A stretch of 64,000 bases of DNA, taken from the NCBI RefSeq assembly GCF_014805625.2, contig NW_023998476.1, positions 1 to 64,000 on the forward strand. The letters run 5' to 3'. Numbering within the stretch: the stretch's first letter is position 1; each line of letters starts with the position of its first letter. Origin of the DNA: Glossina fuscipes. Its lineage: Eukaryota; Arthropoda; Insecta; Diptera; Glossinidae. The position numbers and the translations under genes were made by a program. Below the pieces are notes generated by a model, which saw only the letters and a program-made list of their open reading frames with translations, was not told where the DNA came from and did not search any database. This document shows, in pieces, positions 36,070 through 48,600 of this stretch.

Positions 36070-38500
36070 CTATAAAATGAAAATTATTCTTTAAAAATAA
36101 GATTTAAAAATGTATTTTGTAAACTTCGTCCTCTCTCCGTTCAATTGCATATGCACGCTACCAGATGTCATTGCATATGTTCAACAAAATTCCTTTTAAC
36201 GCTACTCCTTGTAGATTTTCAAAGCATACAATCCTTTTTCCCCTTCAGATGGACCTAACAAATAATTAAAGACGCACCATATATTTTGTGCAAGTTGGAA
36301 GTTATGGACTGAACACTATTCAACTATTTTAACTAGTATGGGATGCGTTAAGCCTATTTTAAGCTACAACGTTAAAGAACATCACTACGCCGTTGTCGAC
36401 AAGAAAGAAATCTGAGAAGGTGTACAACAGTTAAAAGAGTCACATTCTTCTTTCTATACAAATTATTGGGAATATATATGCTTATTCTTTAAAGGCAGCA
36501 AATTTCATGCAAATGCATGCAAAATTATCGACAATTGTAAACAAACGTATATGCTTATTCTCAGTTGTATCGAGCATAATCTTTGGGAGTATATTGATGA
36601 TCTTTTTTTTTATTATTGATAATCCAGTGATCGGAGTTAATTATTAAGGAATTCTCAATTTGTAAGGAACTTGAGGCTTTAATTACATATTTAAAAGCCT
36701 TTACAGTTGCTATCTTTATTATCTTTGATTTGCATGCTTATTTATCATTTTTTTATAGCGCAATGGACTATTATATCTTAAAAATTGTAAACCACATTTC
36801 CACAGGCGACCAACCAGAGCCCGATTGATGTACACTTTCCCCTTCTTCGCCCAGCAAACATTGTGAAGGCTATCTGAATTTCTTATCGCGACTGAGATAG
36901 TAAACTCGGTCTGTTGAATCTGTTCTCGATATTTAGACGGTTGTTACTCGTTTATTGCTTTTTTCATTTTTATGTTGCTAATCCTTATGACTTTAAATAT
37001 TTTTAAAATATTTTTCTGTAAAAGTACAAAAAAACAATTCAGATAATGAGAGATATGCAGATGCCACGAAATATTTAAAAACTCCTAACTAATAAAATAA
37101 TGGAAACAATTATTAGTCTTATACCCACTTTTAATTTGTCGAATTTCTTCAATTTAAAGACTAAACTTTTGTATAATTTTCTTTACTCAAATGACTTGAA
37201 GCTCTTTTTATTTGAAATTTTTTTTCTTTTTCTCACTATGTACACCTCTAAAATGAATTTGAATTAACTTACTTTACCCTCCACATGGCTTATAAAAAGT
37301 ACCGTATGTTCAGAATTGTGAGAGCACAGAGTTCTTTTCAATAAATGTGAAATTTGTGATGTTAATGTGAAATGAATGAAAAATACACAAAAGCTACACA
37401 ATTTTCTATGAATCTAAACAAAATCCGTACATCTTTATATGAAAATCCATACATTCGACTGTGAAAATGACCAAAATCCGCAAATCTTTCTATGAAAATC
37501 CATACATTTGCCTATGAAAATGATGAAAATCCATACATTTTTCTAAGAAAATAAACAAAAGCTCAAAGAGATTCTTCCCGCAACATTTTTATTTTGTTTA
37601 TGTTTCTATGGCATGTGTTTCATCCTACTATATGGAATTTTTTACTAAACACATCTGTAGCATATCAGATTCGCTAATTAAATAAATTTTCTTTATTGTA
37701 TGTAAAAACCAAATAAAACGAAAATTTGAAAATTTATCAAATATCAATTTATTTGTGTTTTTTACAGCACAATATGGGAGAATTAATTACAACTTTTGCA
37801 TTTATTTTACAATAATTTAAAGACTTTTTTTACAGGACATAAGTTGGATTTTGATGTTAATAAAAATGAAAGCTTAGTTTATGGCAGTCTTGTATAATTA
37901 CCAAAGAAAAAACGTGGAAAGTCGTAAAAATATAAGAGTGTTTAATACTTCCTAACATCAGTACTGCGAAAAAAAAGAACAGATTATTGTAAAGTTAAGA
38001 ACGGAAGAAACTGAATTGTTTTTCATTCCGATTTGCTCAACGTTCTGTAAACAGTAAATCTCCAAACCAATAATAAACCGACATTTTTGTTTTCCTTCGC
38101 TTAGTAAAATTATTATAAAATGATTTTAAGCATTAGCTGAAGCTTTATCCCAATCTAAACGACACATCTGCCCTAAATGCCAGCGAATATGTTATACATT
38201 TAACTGATGTACGTCTCTTTCAGATCAAAATAAATCAAAAATATCTTAAACCTATGAAACAAAGACATGCACTACTGGACTAAATGAGGAGATTAGCTTG
38301 GCCTTACTGCTAAAAGTAAATATTCACAAATGATAAAGTTTCATTGGTTTAAGACAAACGATGTGCAACACTCTGACTAAGTGAGAATTGATGATTTAAA
38401 GGAAGTAATTACAAATAACACAAGCTCATATTTCATTAAGATGAGACTAAAATAAGGCTTAATAAGGTCGTGTAGTGAAAATAAACTAAACTATGTTAAA
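36070..38500. other. Intergenic between Gr relic and babo 3' end
   Basis: No gene recognised. A degenerate minisatellite lies at 37410-37560, and a short stretch at 36457-36500 ('tctatacaaattattggga', then 'atgcttattct') recurs at 52527-52565. The babo 3' UTR should occupy part of the right end on the minus strand. Confidence 0.45.
37410..37560. repeat. Degenerate minisatellite
   Basis: Repeated 'tatgaaaatccatacat' units separated by 'gaaaatgaccaaaatcc'-like spacers, about four copies at roughly 35-bp spacing. Confidence 0.7.
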
Positions 38501-41500
38501 TTAGTTTTTAACTTTATCCTCAAGGCTTATACTAGACAAAGTCTTCTTAATTCTAAGAGCAGTCAAGCGAGCAACAGGATTAGGATACCAGCACTCTTTC
38601 ATCACTTTTGCCATACTGTGCATAACTTCTGAAGCGTGCCAGCGATTTGGAATGTTAGGGCGCATTTTATCTGTGCAAACCACCTAGAAATAGAAACGGA
38701 TATGCACTGTCAAACCATAAATTTAATAGCTTTAGCGAAGACAAACCTTCTTCATTTCTTCAATGCTAGGATCGGGCTGCACGACGTCAAAGTAGGGCAA
38801 TTGGTAGTCATCATACATCATCCCTATATTGCAGCGACGTGCTACTTCCCACAATATTAATCCAAAAGCATATACATCGGCTCGTTTGTAAGAATCAAAA
38901 TGTTGAGCATTCATGCTTTCATCTAATACTTCCGGAGCCATATAACGTTTCGTACCTACCCGATGTGTCGAGGGTATGTCCACTGAATCATTTTTTTCCA
39001 CATGTCGGACGGCCAATCCCAAATCTCCTATCGCGCAAGTCAAATTCGATTTGACTAATATATTTTTCGATTTTAGATCACGATGTGCTATGGCAGGCTT
39101 GCCACGGGTGCCGACAATATCCATATGTAGATGTGCTAGGCCAGTGGAAATTGACAACGCCATGCTAAGCATGGTTTTGGTGTCAACAGTGTGAGAAGTC
39201 AAATAATCGAATAATGAGCCATTTTCATGATAATCCGTTACAAGCCATAACTGTGTCCAAGTGCCATTATCTGAAAATTTGGTTGGTTTTTAGAATATAA
39301 TCACAGATATCAGATTAGAATATAATCAGACATATCACAGTTATGTCGCTTTCTGCAATTTTAAATGGAAATTAGTTTCATTGCAATTTTAAATGGAAAT
39401 TAGTTTCACCACATGTCTTCATATTTGACATAAAATTTATCATTAAAGGCAAAATTCTGTCCGATACTTCGCAACTAATGCTTCCGATCATTATCCTCTT
39501 CGAAAAGCAATCTTTTTGCGCCTAATCATTTCAATTTTCACAAACCTTGTCGCGAGGTATAATTAGCATATTTTTAACTTCCTTAAAATTAGATTAATTT
39601 CATGGCTTTTTAGGATTGTAACACTAAAAGATCAATATTACACATTTAGGAAAGTCGATCATTATAAGTTTTGCCTTCTATGCCGGAAAGCCGTATAAAT
39701 TCGCAATGAAAATATGTTTTCGAAGTCACTTGTGAGCTTACTAACCAACCTTTATTATCTGCAGCTATAAAACCTAAAATATTTTCGTGACGCAGCATAA
39801 CGGTTTGATAGATTTCGGCCTCTCGAAACCATGAACATTCTTCGCGGCTTGAGAAAATTTTTACCGCTATGTTCTCACCCCGCCAACGACCTCTCCAGAC
39901 CTCTCCAAAACGGCCTTTTCCGATTACATGGCACAACTGAATTTGTCGAGCTATAGAGCGCTGTACTAGTAAAGGAAGGCCAGCTGAAAAAAAAGCGTTA
40001 ACTTTCCCAAATAAGAAAATCAACCTTAACACAGCAAACAATATCGAACCTGATCCTGAACCAGAGCTAGTCATCTCAATAATATCTTGTAAAGTATTGC
40101 CATTAAGGATAGGATCGTACACTGAGTCTTCAGGAGCGAAGGGTCGACCTCTTGTCCCTTGTTTACGTTTCTGCCAATAGCACCAGACTAAAAACACCAA
40201 AAGGCAGCCCACTAAGGTTGCACCAAATATAATGGCGACCAGCACCCAAGTCTTAAGTGTTTCCTCCGGCTGAATATCTGCATTGATTTTAAATTATTTT
40301 AAAATTTATTCATTTACGTTCATTTCTCGTTTTTACCTCACCTTTAGTTAATTATTGAGTAAAAAGGCATGCATATGATTCACATATATATCTACATATT
40401 TACATATAAGGAATAATTAACTACTTTGTATACGTAACAAATCAAGGTAGAATAATGTACAATTACCGATAACCTTAACTTTGTTGTACCCAACACCAAA
40501 AAACCTATTTATGCACTGAAAGCTTTGAAAATAGTCATAAACCAATTACTCTCAAATCAATTTTTCAATCTTATTCCGAGCATTGCTATATCTGAAATAT
40601 CATACTATAAAAACAATGATAGCAATCAAAAAAGATTTTAAATGTACTATCTTCTGAGAGCGTACATTTGACCATCATCTTTAATTCAAACGGACAAATT
40701 TATGTGATTTTGATGCGATTACTCGCCATCTACTGCCATCGCTTTAAATTGCGACTGTAATCTTAAAAAACTATGTCTAGCGTCGGCTTTAAACGTTTTT
40801 TGTCCAGAGAAATCCGATCATAATTAATGAAAAGCAGATAATTTATGTATGAATATATCTAATAAATGGATGTTTGCCTTAAATTGCAATTAACAACCTT
40901 GTGCACAAGCTAGTGGTGGGTATTAAATATTCGGCCCGCAAGCCGATTAAAACTCTTTTTAGCCTTTTTTAGTTCCTTGTATATATATTTTAAAAAAAAG
41001 GAAGCCAAATTCATCGCACATACTATACATTGAAATAAAAAAAGTAAAATCAATTTTATTTACACAAGCAAAAAGAAACTATCCCACTTTAAATTAAAAA
41101 AAAAAATTGATTCATCATGCGTTCAAGACGTACACAATTTATACAGAATTATCAAAAATTTAGAATTTATTAATTAACAACAATTGATTTACATAAATTT
41201 TAACTTTGTCGACATTCACATAATGAATTTGAAAGGTAATGACGTTGACTTTGAGCTTTAGTTTTCCATTTTATAAAACGAACGTATTAGGAAAAAAATG
41301 AAAAAAAATAATTTTTTTGCAAAAACGAGGAGACACGTTCCTGCTTCGTTCTTATGCATGTATTTTTGCTGATATAAAGGCAAAGTAAAAGGAACGGGAG
41401 TAACAGTCACGTCTGATGTTTCGCCTCGGCTAATAATATTTGAAACACCGTGGGACACTGCGACAACACTTTTATAAGGACATATGAATTTTTTTATGAA

Positions 41501-44458
41501 GAATCAATATTATGAATGCTGGCGAAATTTATTTCAATTTCACTTAGAATAGACAAACAAGATTTTTATTCTCACCTGGCAAAATGCCGACGAAATTGTT
41601 CTTATCGTTACAAAGATCTTCTTCACAACATTGCACCAATGATGTCGAGGTATTTTCATGACACCAGGCTGGATCTTCAGGTGGAACATGACTTTCTGCA
41701 GACATACATCTAATCAAAGGGGCATAGGTATATGTAACAGACGTAATATTTTCACAATTTTTTACAATTTATACAGAAAATTAACCTACTGATAAATGCA
41801 ATTACAATGCAAATCCATACATCTATGTATATTTGTAACGGTATTGTTACATTGTCAAAATCAATTGTCAAAATTATTTAATTCTTATAAATAAATATAA
41901 GCATCAGTCGACATAATTTAACTTAGCTCATCCTTGACCCGTGGCAACGCTCTAAAATTTCAGGGACTACAATAGCCTGATTTCTGAATGATTCCCTATT
42001 CAAAATCAATGCTAGTGAATTGGAAATTATAAATAAAATATGCGTACATACAGAAACGAACCAAACAGCAGCAAGGAAAACCAAAACGGTTTTAAAAATC
42101 GGTTCGTTCAAATGTTACGTACGTTAGATTCATTGGTCAATAAGAAATAACTATCCCTTAACTCATTAACCTTTGTAGATTGTCCGACTACGTTCCCAAT
42201 GTAGTCATTTTATAATTTATTCGCTATTTTTTTTAAAAGAATAAAAAAATGTTTCACGCCAGACTTTTTAGTAATCAGCAAAAAGAAAATACGGTATTGG
42301 TCATACCTTCCCGAAAGATGTTTTTCCTCTTTAAAAATATCTTCTTGAAAGATGTTTTTCCCCTTTCAAAATGTCTTCGTTAACATTTACTATTAAATTA
42401 ATTAATAAAACGGTGCATGCATTAACATAGTTTAATAGTTTTAGTTTCTTGATAAAACAATAAGCTTCGCTGAAAATTATAAGTACTTATATATCAACTT
42501 ATCTAAGAGATGTATACGGAAACTAAGTTTATTATAAAAAGAGGGGAAGTGCAATTCGTTTTTACTATCATATCATATTAAATATAATTAAGAGCAAAAG
42601 AATGTAAAAAAAGTGTGCAAATTAAAAGTAGCAGTAGGGCAATAATCAAAACGTCCACCAAGAAAATCGTAGTTATGCTATTAGTAAGAAATCTATGAAA
42701 TTTTGCTTTTAGGAGACCCTTTACAAAGTGCATTAATACAGTGTAAAATGCAAAAAAAAAAAAAGAATGCGTGTATAAGTGTCATGAAATCGAATGCCGT
42801 CGTGTTTTGTATCTTACATAGATTTTTTAAAAAATATTTTGTATGTGTTTGTAATAAATAATATTAGATGCGAAATAGAGGCGGAATTTATTGGAATATA
42901 TAACAAAAAATTATAAGCGAATCAACAGACATTTCTTTAAAGTGTATAACGATTATTTGTTAAAAATGTGAATATTGCGTTTAACTTGTTGGAGTACCTT
43001 CAACAAAACTCAACTTTAAGAGCTCATTCCTATTGCAGAAATCCTCATCACAACATTGCACTCTATAGACATTCTGTTTTTGCTTGCTCGTCAAACATTC
43101 AAGCGGCTCTCGTTGGAGATCATATTTTTTAGCAAGACACCTAGCAACAAACGAAGCATTCAAATTGGGATCTCTTTACTAAAGCAGTTATAATAAAACA
43201 TTTTTTATGTAATGCTATAAAAACAAGGTCCTCTAATTGCTCCTATAACATGTTAAGACAAATAATTGGACGGTGGTTAGTAAAAATTCATCGATAAACA
43301 ATAAAAGATAAAATGCTATAAATCGTGGGAGCAGAAGTCGCAAGAAACATTTCAATTCACAAAAATTCGTAACATAATTATCAAATGAAACTTCTTTTGC
43401 GTAACGTAGTTAAGGGTGTAAGGTATTAAGTTATAATGCAACGTTATTTTTGACAGTGATTGAGTGACAAAACAAATGAATATGAAGGCACTCGTTTCAA
43501 AGCTCAATACCAACAACAGATAATTTAGGTCTGATTCTTGCAATTTTTTATGGACTTTAAGGTCATTAGAAAGCGGTGCCTGACATAAACGAGCCCACCT
43601 GCTTGTTGCGCGTTAAGAGAGCTGTAAAACTTGATAACTGGACGTAAATTTAAATTGCAAAAATCATAGTCCCTGCAACAGCTATGGCCGCCTCGCTTAG
43701 CTACTGGCCGAGCTGTGGGTCCACCATGGCTTCCGTCATTGCACCATATAAAACGACCCGGTGGAAAACTTTGTGACATATTGAGGCATCTAAGATTCAC
43801 CACGCAAACATGGTGATATCCCATTATAATTATGAAAAATATTTATGTAAACAAGACAACGCAATAAATCAACGAAAAAAACTACAAAATACAGATCATA
43901 CCTATAGCTAAATATTATTTCTCCTTTGTCACGTTCAACAGAAGTAAAACAATAGCCGTCCGTTTCACAAATGTTATTTGATTCCTTGCATATGTCACAA
44001 TGGCATTTTAGGAGAGCTAGAAAGAGAAAAATCATTTTAAATTTTCACTAGCTTGGCCTTCAAATAAGTTTGGTAAGGGTGAATGCAATTGTATTCTATG
44101 AAAAAGTCACCGACTTACGATAGCGTGGAGTTTGCGCGGGTTTTTGACCAGATTTTGTAATAGGTGGAGAAACTAACATTAAGGAAAGCGTTTCGTTACT
44201 AATGTCTAATGTTTTTGACGTTACTTTCTCATAGCCCTGATTTATCACCCTAGAACTGGCGGTAGGCACATGTTCAATTAAACTTAAAGTCTGAGGCATT
44301 GATGTTGTTGCATTATCAATAGGTAGAGCTGAAAAGAAAGTTTGATATATTTAATACAATTTGGAAAAGGGTTACAAATAGAAAAAGCACTCACCAAGGA
44401 CATAGTTTCTAGCAAGACTACCAAATAACATAAACCACACACAAACAAATGCCATCAT
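38501..44458 (-). CDS. babo: Baboon: activin-type TGF-beta type I receptor Ser/Thr kinase
   Basis: Minus-strand exons: 44458-44395, 44328-44119, 44016-43902, one of three alternative exons (43789-43599, 43173-42998 or 41709-41576), 40277-40050, 39983-39750, 39270-38747 and 38683-38501. Products are about 582, 577 or 563 residues, all in frame. Order: signal peptide ([16 protein letters not shown]), cysteine-rich ligand-binding domain ([20 protein letters not shown] plus the alternative half), membrane segment ([21 protein letters not shown] in two parts), GS box [17 protein letters not shown], kinase with [13 protein letters not shown] (Lys), [14 protein letters not shown], and MAPEVLD. Type II receptors phosphorylate the GS box; the kinase then activates Smad2/Smox. 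Every catalytic motif is intact. Start chosen at the first of two adjacent ATGs. Confidence 0.93.
39355..39410. repeat. Tandem duplication in babo intron
   Basis: 'gcaattttaaatggaaattagtttca' occurs twice back to back inside the intron 39271-39749. This intron is a few hundred bases, larger than the 66-bp intron between the GS-box exon pieces. Confidence 0.9.
41576..41709 (-). CDS. babo: babo alternative ectodomain exon (proximal to TM exon)
   Basis: 134-bp exon, ttag|A...CCAG|gtgag, reading [16 protein letters not shown], then [14 protein letters not shown]. It supplies the second half of the ligand-binding domain with the family's CC-x-DLCN ending. Its entry phase (AG|A) and exit phase (G|AT) equal those of the other two alternative exons, so any one of them fits and combining two would shift the frame (each length leaves remainder 2 on division by 3). 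Which Drosophila isoform (a, b or c) it matches was not assigned. Confidence 0.85.
42998..43173 (-). CDS. babo: babo alternative ectodomain exon (middle)
   Basis: 176-bp exon reading [29 protein letters not shown] and [11 protein letters not shown], ending GTTGAAG|gtactcc. The acceptor used here (gtaaag|AGATCC) is weaker than the one five bases upstream (tttag|TAAAG), but the latter would put an in-frame TAA at the junction, so the choice is inferred from phase. Confidence 0.8.
43599..43789 (-). CDS. babo: babo alternative ectodomain exon (distal)
   Basis: 191-bp exon, aatcttag|ATGCC to CAAGCAG|gtgggc, reading [32 protein letters not shown]. It lies closest to the constitutive exon 43902-44016 and has the same phases as the other two alternatives. 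Confidence 0.87.
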
Positions 44459-45668
44459 AGTAAACCATTTTTGGAACCATAAATAGTTATACACGTGCGA
44501 ATTATACATATTTGCAGATAACCAATATATAAATCTCCGATTCTTTCAGGCAATCAAAATTTCTCCAAAATCAAATATAATTCTCAATTAGTTCATCTCT
44601 TCGGAACATTGCAGCACATGCATTGGTTTTGTGAGGGCTCACACTGGTTTCCGCACAATTCCTAGTTTGTTTGCAACACTGTAAGGACTTATTGTTATTT
44701 TACATTGCAATTGCACCTATAGATACAGAATTACTCTTAAAGCGATTTTGAATCGCAAAAGCACATTCCTTTTTACACTTATACGCTATAGAAAATTTGG
44801 TGTTAACGAAATTGGAAACGAAAACATCACATGTTTATATATATGCTTTCGTTATTTCTTCCTTCTATATGAGTAATTTACGGGTAAATTAATCTCTTTT
44901 TGTCGCACTAAGTTAAACTTTGCTCTACGTGCACGGAATTCTATGTTTATTATATAGATATATGAATCCTAACAGTTCAGAAAAATAAAAAACCAATGAT
45001 GAAAAATCTCGCCATTTTTCCACTTAATATACTTTTTAAATAGAGTTACCAACCTACCAAATATAATCACTATTTTAGAGCAATAGACTTTATCGGTTTT
45101 TTTTTTTTTAATTTAAAAATTTCTTGCGAATCAGCAACGTAGTTTCGGAAATATTTTATTAAGAATGTAAAATCTTTCTTTTATCTTCAAAGAAACTTTT
45201 TATTACATCTGTAAATAGGATATTACACAAGTCAAAAGTAGAGGACTCAACGAACAGCAACGTAACAAAGCAAAGAATATTTACTTTCCTTTCAAACATT
45301 TCTTTTGTTCTAAAAATGTTATACGAACAAATTCGCCCTATCGTAATGACTGCCAATATCTGGTAATATCATTAAACTTGTGAAAGACAGCCATCAGTTT
45401 TTGTGGAAGGTATGTGTCTTCAGATCAAGTGTAACTTTTATTGAACTCCATTACATCTCTGTTTTATTGTTAGCATATGCTGTTATTATTTGCATTTTTT
45501 AATGAATCTATTTTTCATGACAAAAACTTGGTAGAATTGACAGAACTAAATTTGCAAAATTTAATTCCAAGTGTTATTAACAAAGATTCCGCTTCTAAAC
45601 ATATATATATGTGCAATAAATTTGCGACCTAAGAAACTACTGATGAAAGTGGATAGTGGATAGTGATC
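44459..45668. promoter_or_regulatory. Divergent intergenic region between babo and Als2
   Basis: 1.2 kb separates the two start codons, with babo leaving to the left and Als2 to the right. Promoters and 5' UTRs of both must lie here unless there are distant 5' exons. No TATA box or initiator could be assigned with confidence. A 17-residue open start of babo and several T-rich tracts (45101-45120) are the only landmarks. Confidence 0.6.
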
Positions 45669-48600
45669 ATGAGTAATTTCTTAATATTTCACGATGAGTC
45701 GCCAGTTGTAATAAAATGGAAAATAAAAGTTGACCCACCGCTGTCAGCAAGACGATTTTGCTATTTAAGCCCATGCCTAATTTTAATTCTTACCAATGAC
45801 AATTGTTTATATGAAGGACATTTTAATGAAGAAAACAACTGTATAACTTTTGAAGATCTGATTCAAATTGGCGTAGAGGATATGCAATTTAATAAAGTTC
45901 TACGTCGTATTTATATTGTAACGTGCAAGGGCCAAGTGTTTTTTCAGTTCTTTGACGCCGATATGAGCCATCTAAGCAGTCAGTGGAAAGAAATTGTTTT
46001 TGCATCTATTGAATCTCTGGAAGAACAAGTGGTGATTAAACGAGTTTCCTGTTCGGCGGAAGGCGTTTTATTTGTGTCCCGAAGTGATGATGATGTTTAT
46101 GCGCTCGGTAAATGTGGAGACCATTTTCGTTTTGATTTTGATCAACCCAAATTAATTCATCCATTTAAGTATCCAGTGCATATTATTAACGTGGTGGGCG
46201 GTGATAATTTCTTTATTTTCCTCGCTAGAAAATATCTGAATGAATCTTCTAATTACACAAATGAGCCACAGCAGTACGGTAAGCTGGACACGTGTGAAAG
46301 TTTGTAAAAATATTGTCATGCGTTTAACTTTTATCAGAAAAACTTCCGGATTTAGTGTGTTCAGATGTACGAACAGAATCAAGCCAGCATCCGTCAACAA
46401 ACTCTATTAATGTATGTGATTATCGTTCACAAAATGAAAATTTGGAACCAAACACGCAGTTGATAATTGATCAGGGTTCTGCGTTGCTCCAAACTGTTGT
46501 TTATACCTTCGAAGCATCAAATCGCAACGCAATGGGAACAAGAGATCAGGTGAAACGTGATTCTCTTTTTGCTTTTGAGCAGCTACGAGATATAGGAATT
46601 TGTGATATATCTGCCGGACGCGAGCATGCAATTGCTCGTAGTATCGATGGTCGTTTATACCATTGGGGTTGGAATGGCCACCGGGAGTTGATGAGTAATA
46701 GTACAACTGAATGGGTTTCGGACAATTCATCTAACTTGGTTGAATCATGCTGCAGAGGTGATCAGACGATCTTGCTAACTGCTCGAGGCGAATTGTATGA
46801 AAATAATAAAAATATTTATAAAGGGGGAAAAGATATTTTTGCTGCTCACGTAAACACGGTATCTTCTTCATTGTTATGTTCTGGACCACTGATTTTATAC
46901 AACGGGCATCAATATAAAATTGAGTTTTGTAATTTACGTACTCACCTGCAAAATCAATTGAAAACTATGATTACTTTCTATAAGAGATATCAACAACTAA
47001 ACACATTAGCCAACAAGATTGTTAAAGAATTGCAGCAAGTTTGGTATCAATTCAAAAATGTTATTTTACTATTAATATCAGTATTACATTCGTTAGAAAG
47101 ATTTTATTGTGGCGATAACAATAATCCTTTAGAATTAGTTTTTATTAAATATCGACCAGCAAGTATAAAGATTTTGGAAGTGTATATGGTGGCATACTGT
47201 GATACGTACTCCATTAATGGTTTTGCGGACGCTGATAAAACTTTGCGACCCACACCAACATCATGCGCGGATTATAACTATCAAAACTTAATGAAAATGT
47301 TTCAGCAGCCCTTTCAAATTTCTCCCTATTTGTTAAGGATCTTGGAGCAACTGGAAAAAGATGATGAAATGTTCAACGATCATATACAAGCCTGGGAGTA
47401 TTTCACGCGTAAAAATCGCATCGAATTGGAATTAGCGGAAAGTACTCGTGATTTTTGGCTGTCCAACACACGAAATACGAAAATTGCTCGTTTCAAAAGT
47501 AAGGATCGCCGCGTTATTTTAAGCTCGACTTCTGTACCATTGAAACTTTTACATTCCATTGGCCTTACTACGCAAACATTTATACTGTTCTCAGACTGTT
47601 TGTGCCATGTACATCATCATGTGACCGTTTATCCTTTGATAGCATTGTGGTTGAAGATGGAAGAAAATGGTATACGTTTAATAACACCTGAGAAGAATTT
47701 CATATTAACAGCACGCAACGAACATGATAAAGAACTGTGGTACGATCAGTTGGAATCCAGTATTAAAATGGCATTGAATTTAAGAGAAAAAGCTAAAGTA
47801 CCAGAAGTTCGTGACATTAGCTACAGTTTTACGACCAATCACTCCGTATACGGCGGAGTTAATGTTACAGGAAACTTTTCAAATGGGGTCATGCATGGAA
47901 AGTGTCGTTTAGAGTTTCCTAATGGGAAGCTATATTTTGGTGAAGTAATTCACGGGGTAATAGAAGGTTATGGACTCATGTATTCCCCTAAAGTCGGTTC
48001 TTACAAAGGCGATTTTCGGAATGGCAAGTTTAGTGGGTATGGAAGCCTTGTCATAAGTGAGAAGAAAATGTATGAAGGCTATTTTCGAAATGGACTGTTT
48101 CATGGACATGGTCATTTCAAGCAAAATGACTCCGTATATATTGGCGAATTTCAGGACAATAATAAGTTTGGTTATGGCGTACTTGACTTTATAATTTGTG
48201 GTGATAAGTATATGGGTTTTTTTGCGGATAATAAACGCTGTGGAGATGGTATATATATTACGTCAAAGGGAGACTATTTTGAGGGAGCATTCATAAATGA
48301 TGAATTGACGGGAAAATGTTCAGCTTTATTTCAAAATCATTCTTTTTATGAAGGAGAATTAACTCTAGTTGGTCCCAACGGTTTGGGAAAATATTACATG
48401 CCACTTACTAATCCATTGGAAGAAGTGAGTTTTTACTTAAAAATCGATCCGATTATAACATAATTGGTTTGTATTATTTTTAGTTATGTGAAATATCCCT
48501 TAATGAGAGTGTAAACAATCAGCAAATCACTGGTTCTACTCTTAGTGGCCAGTTATCCGGCAAATGGGATCAAATTCACATCACATCAGGATTAATGGAA

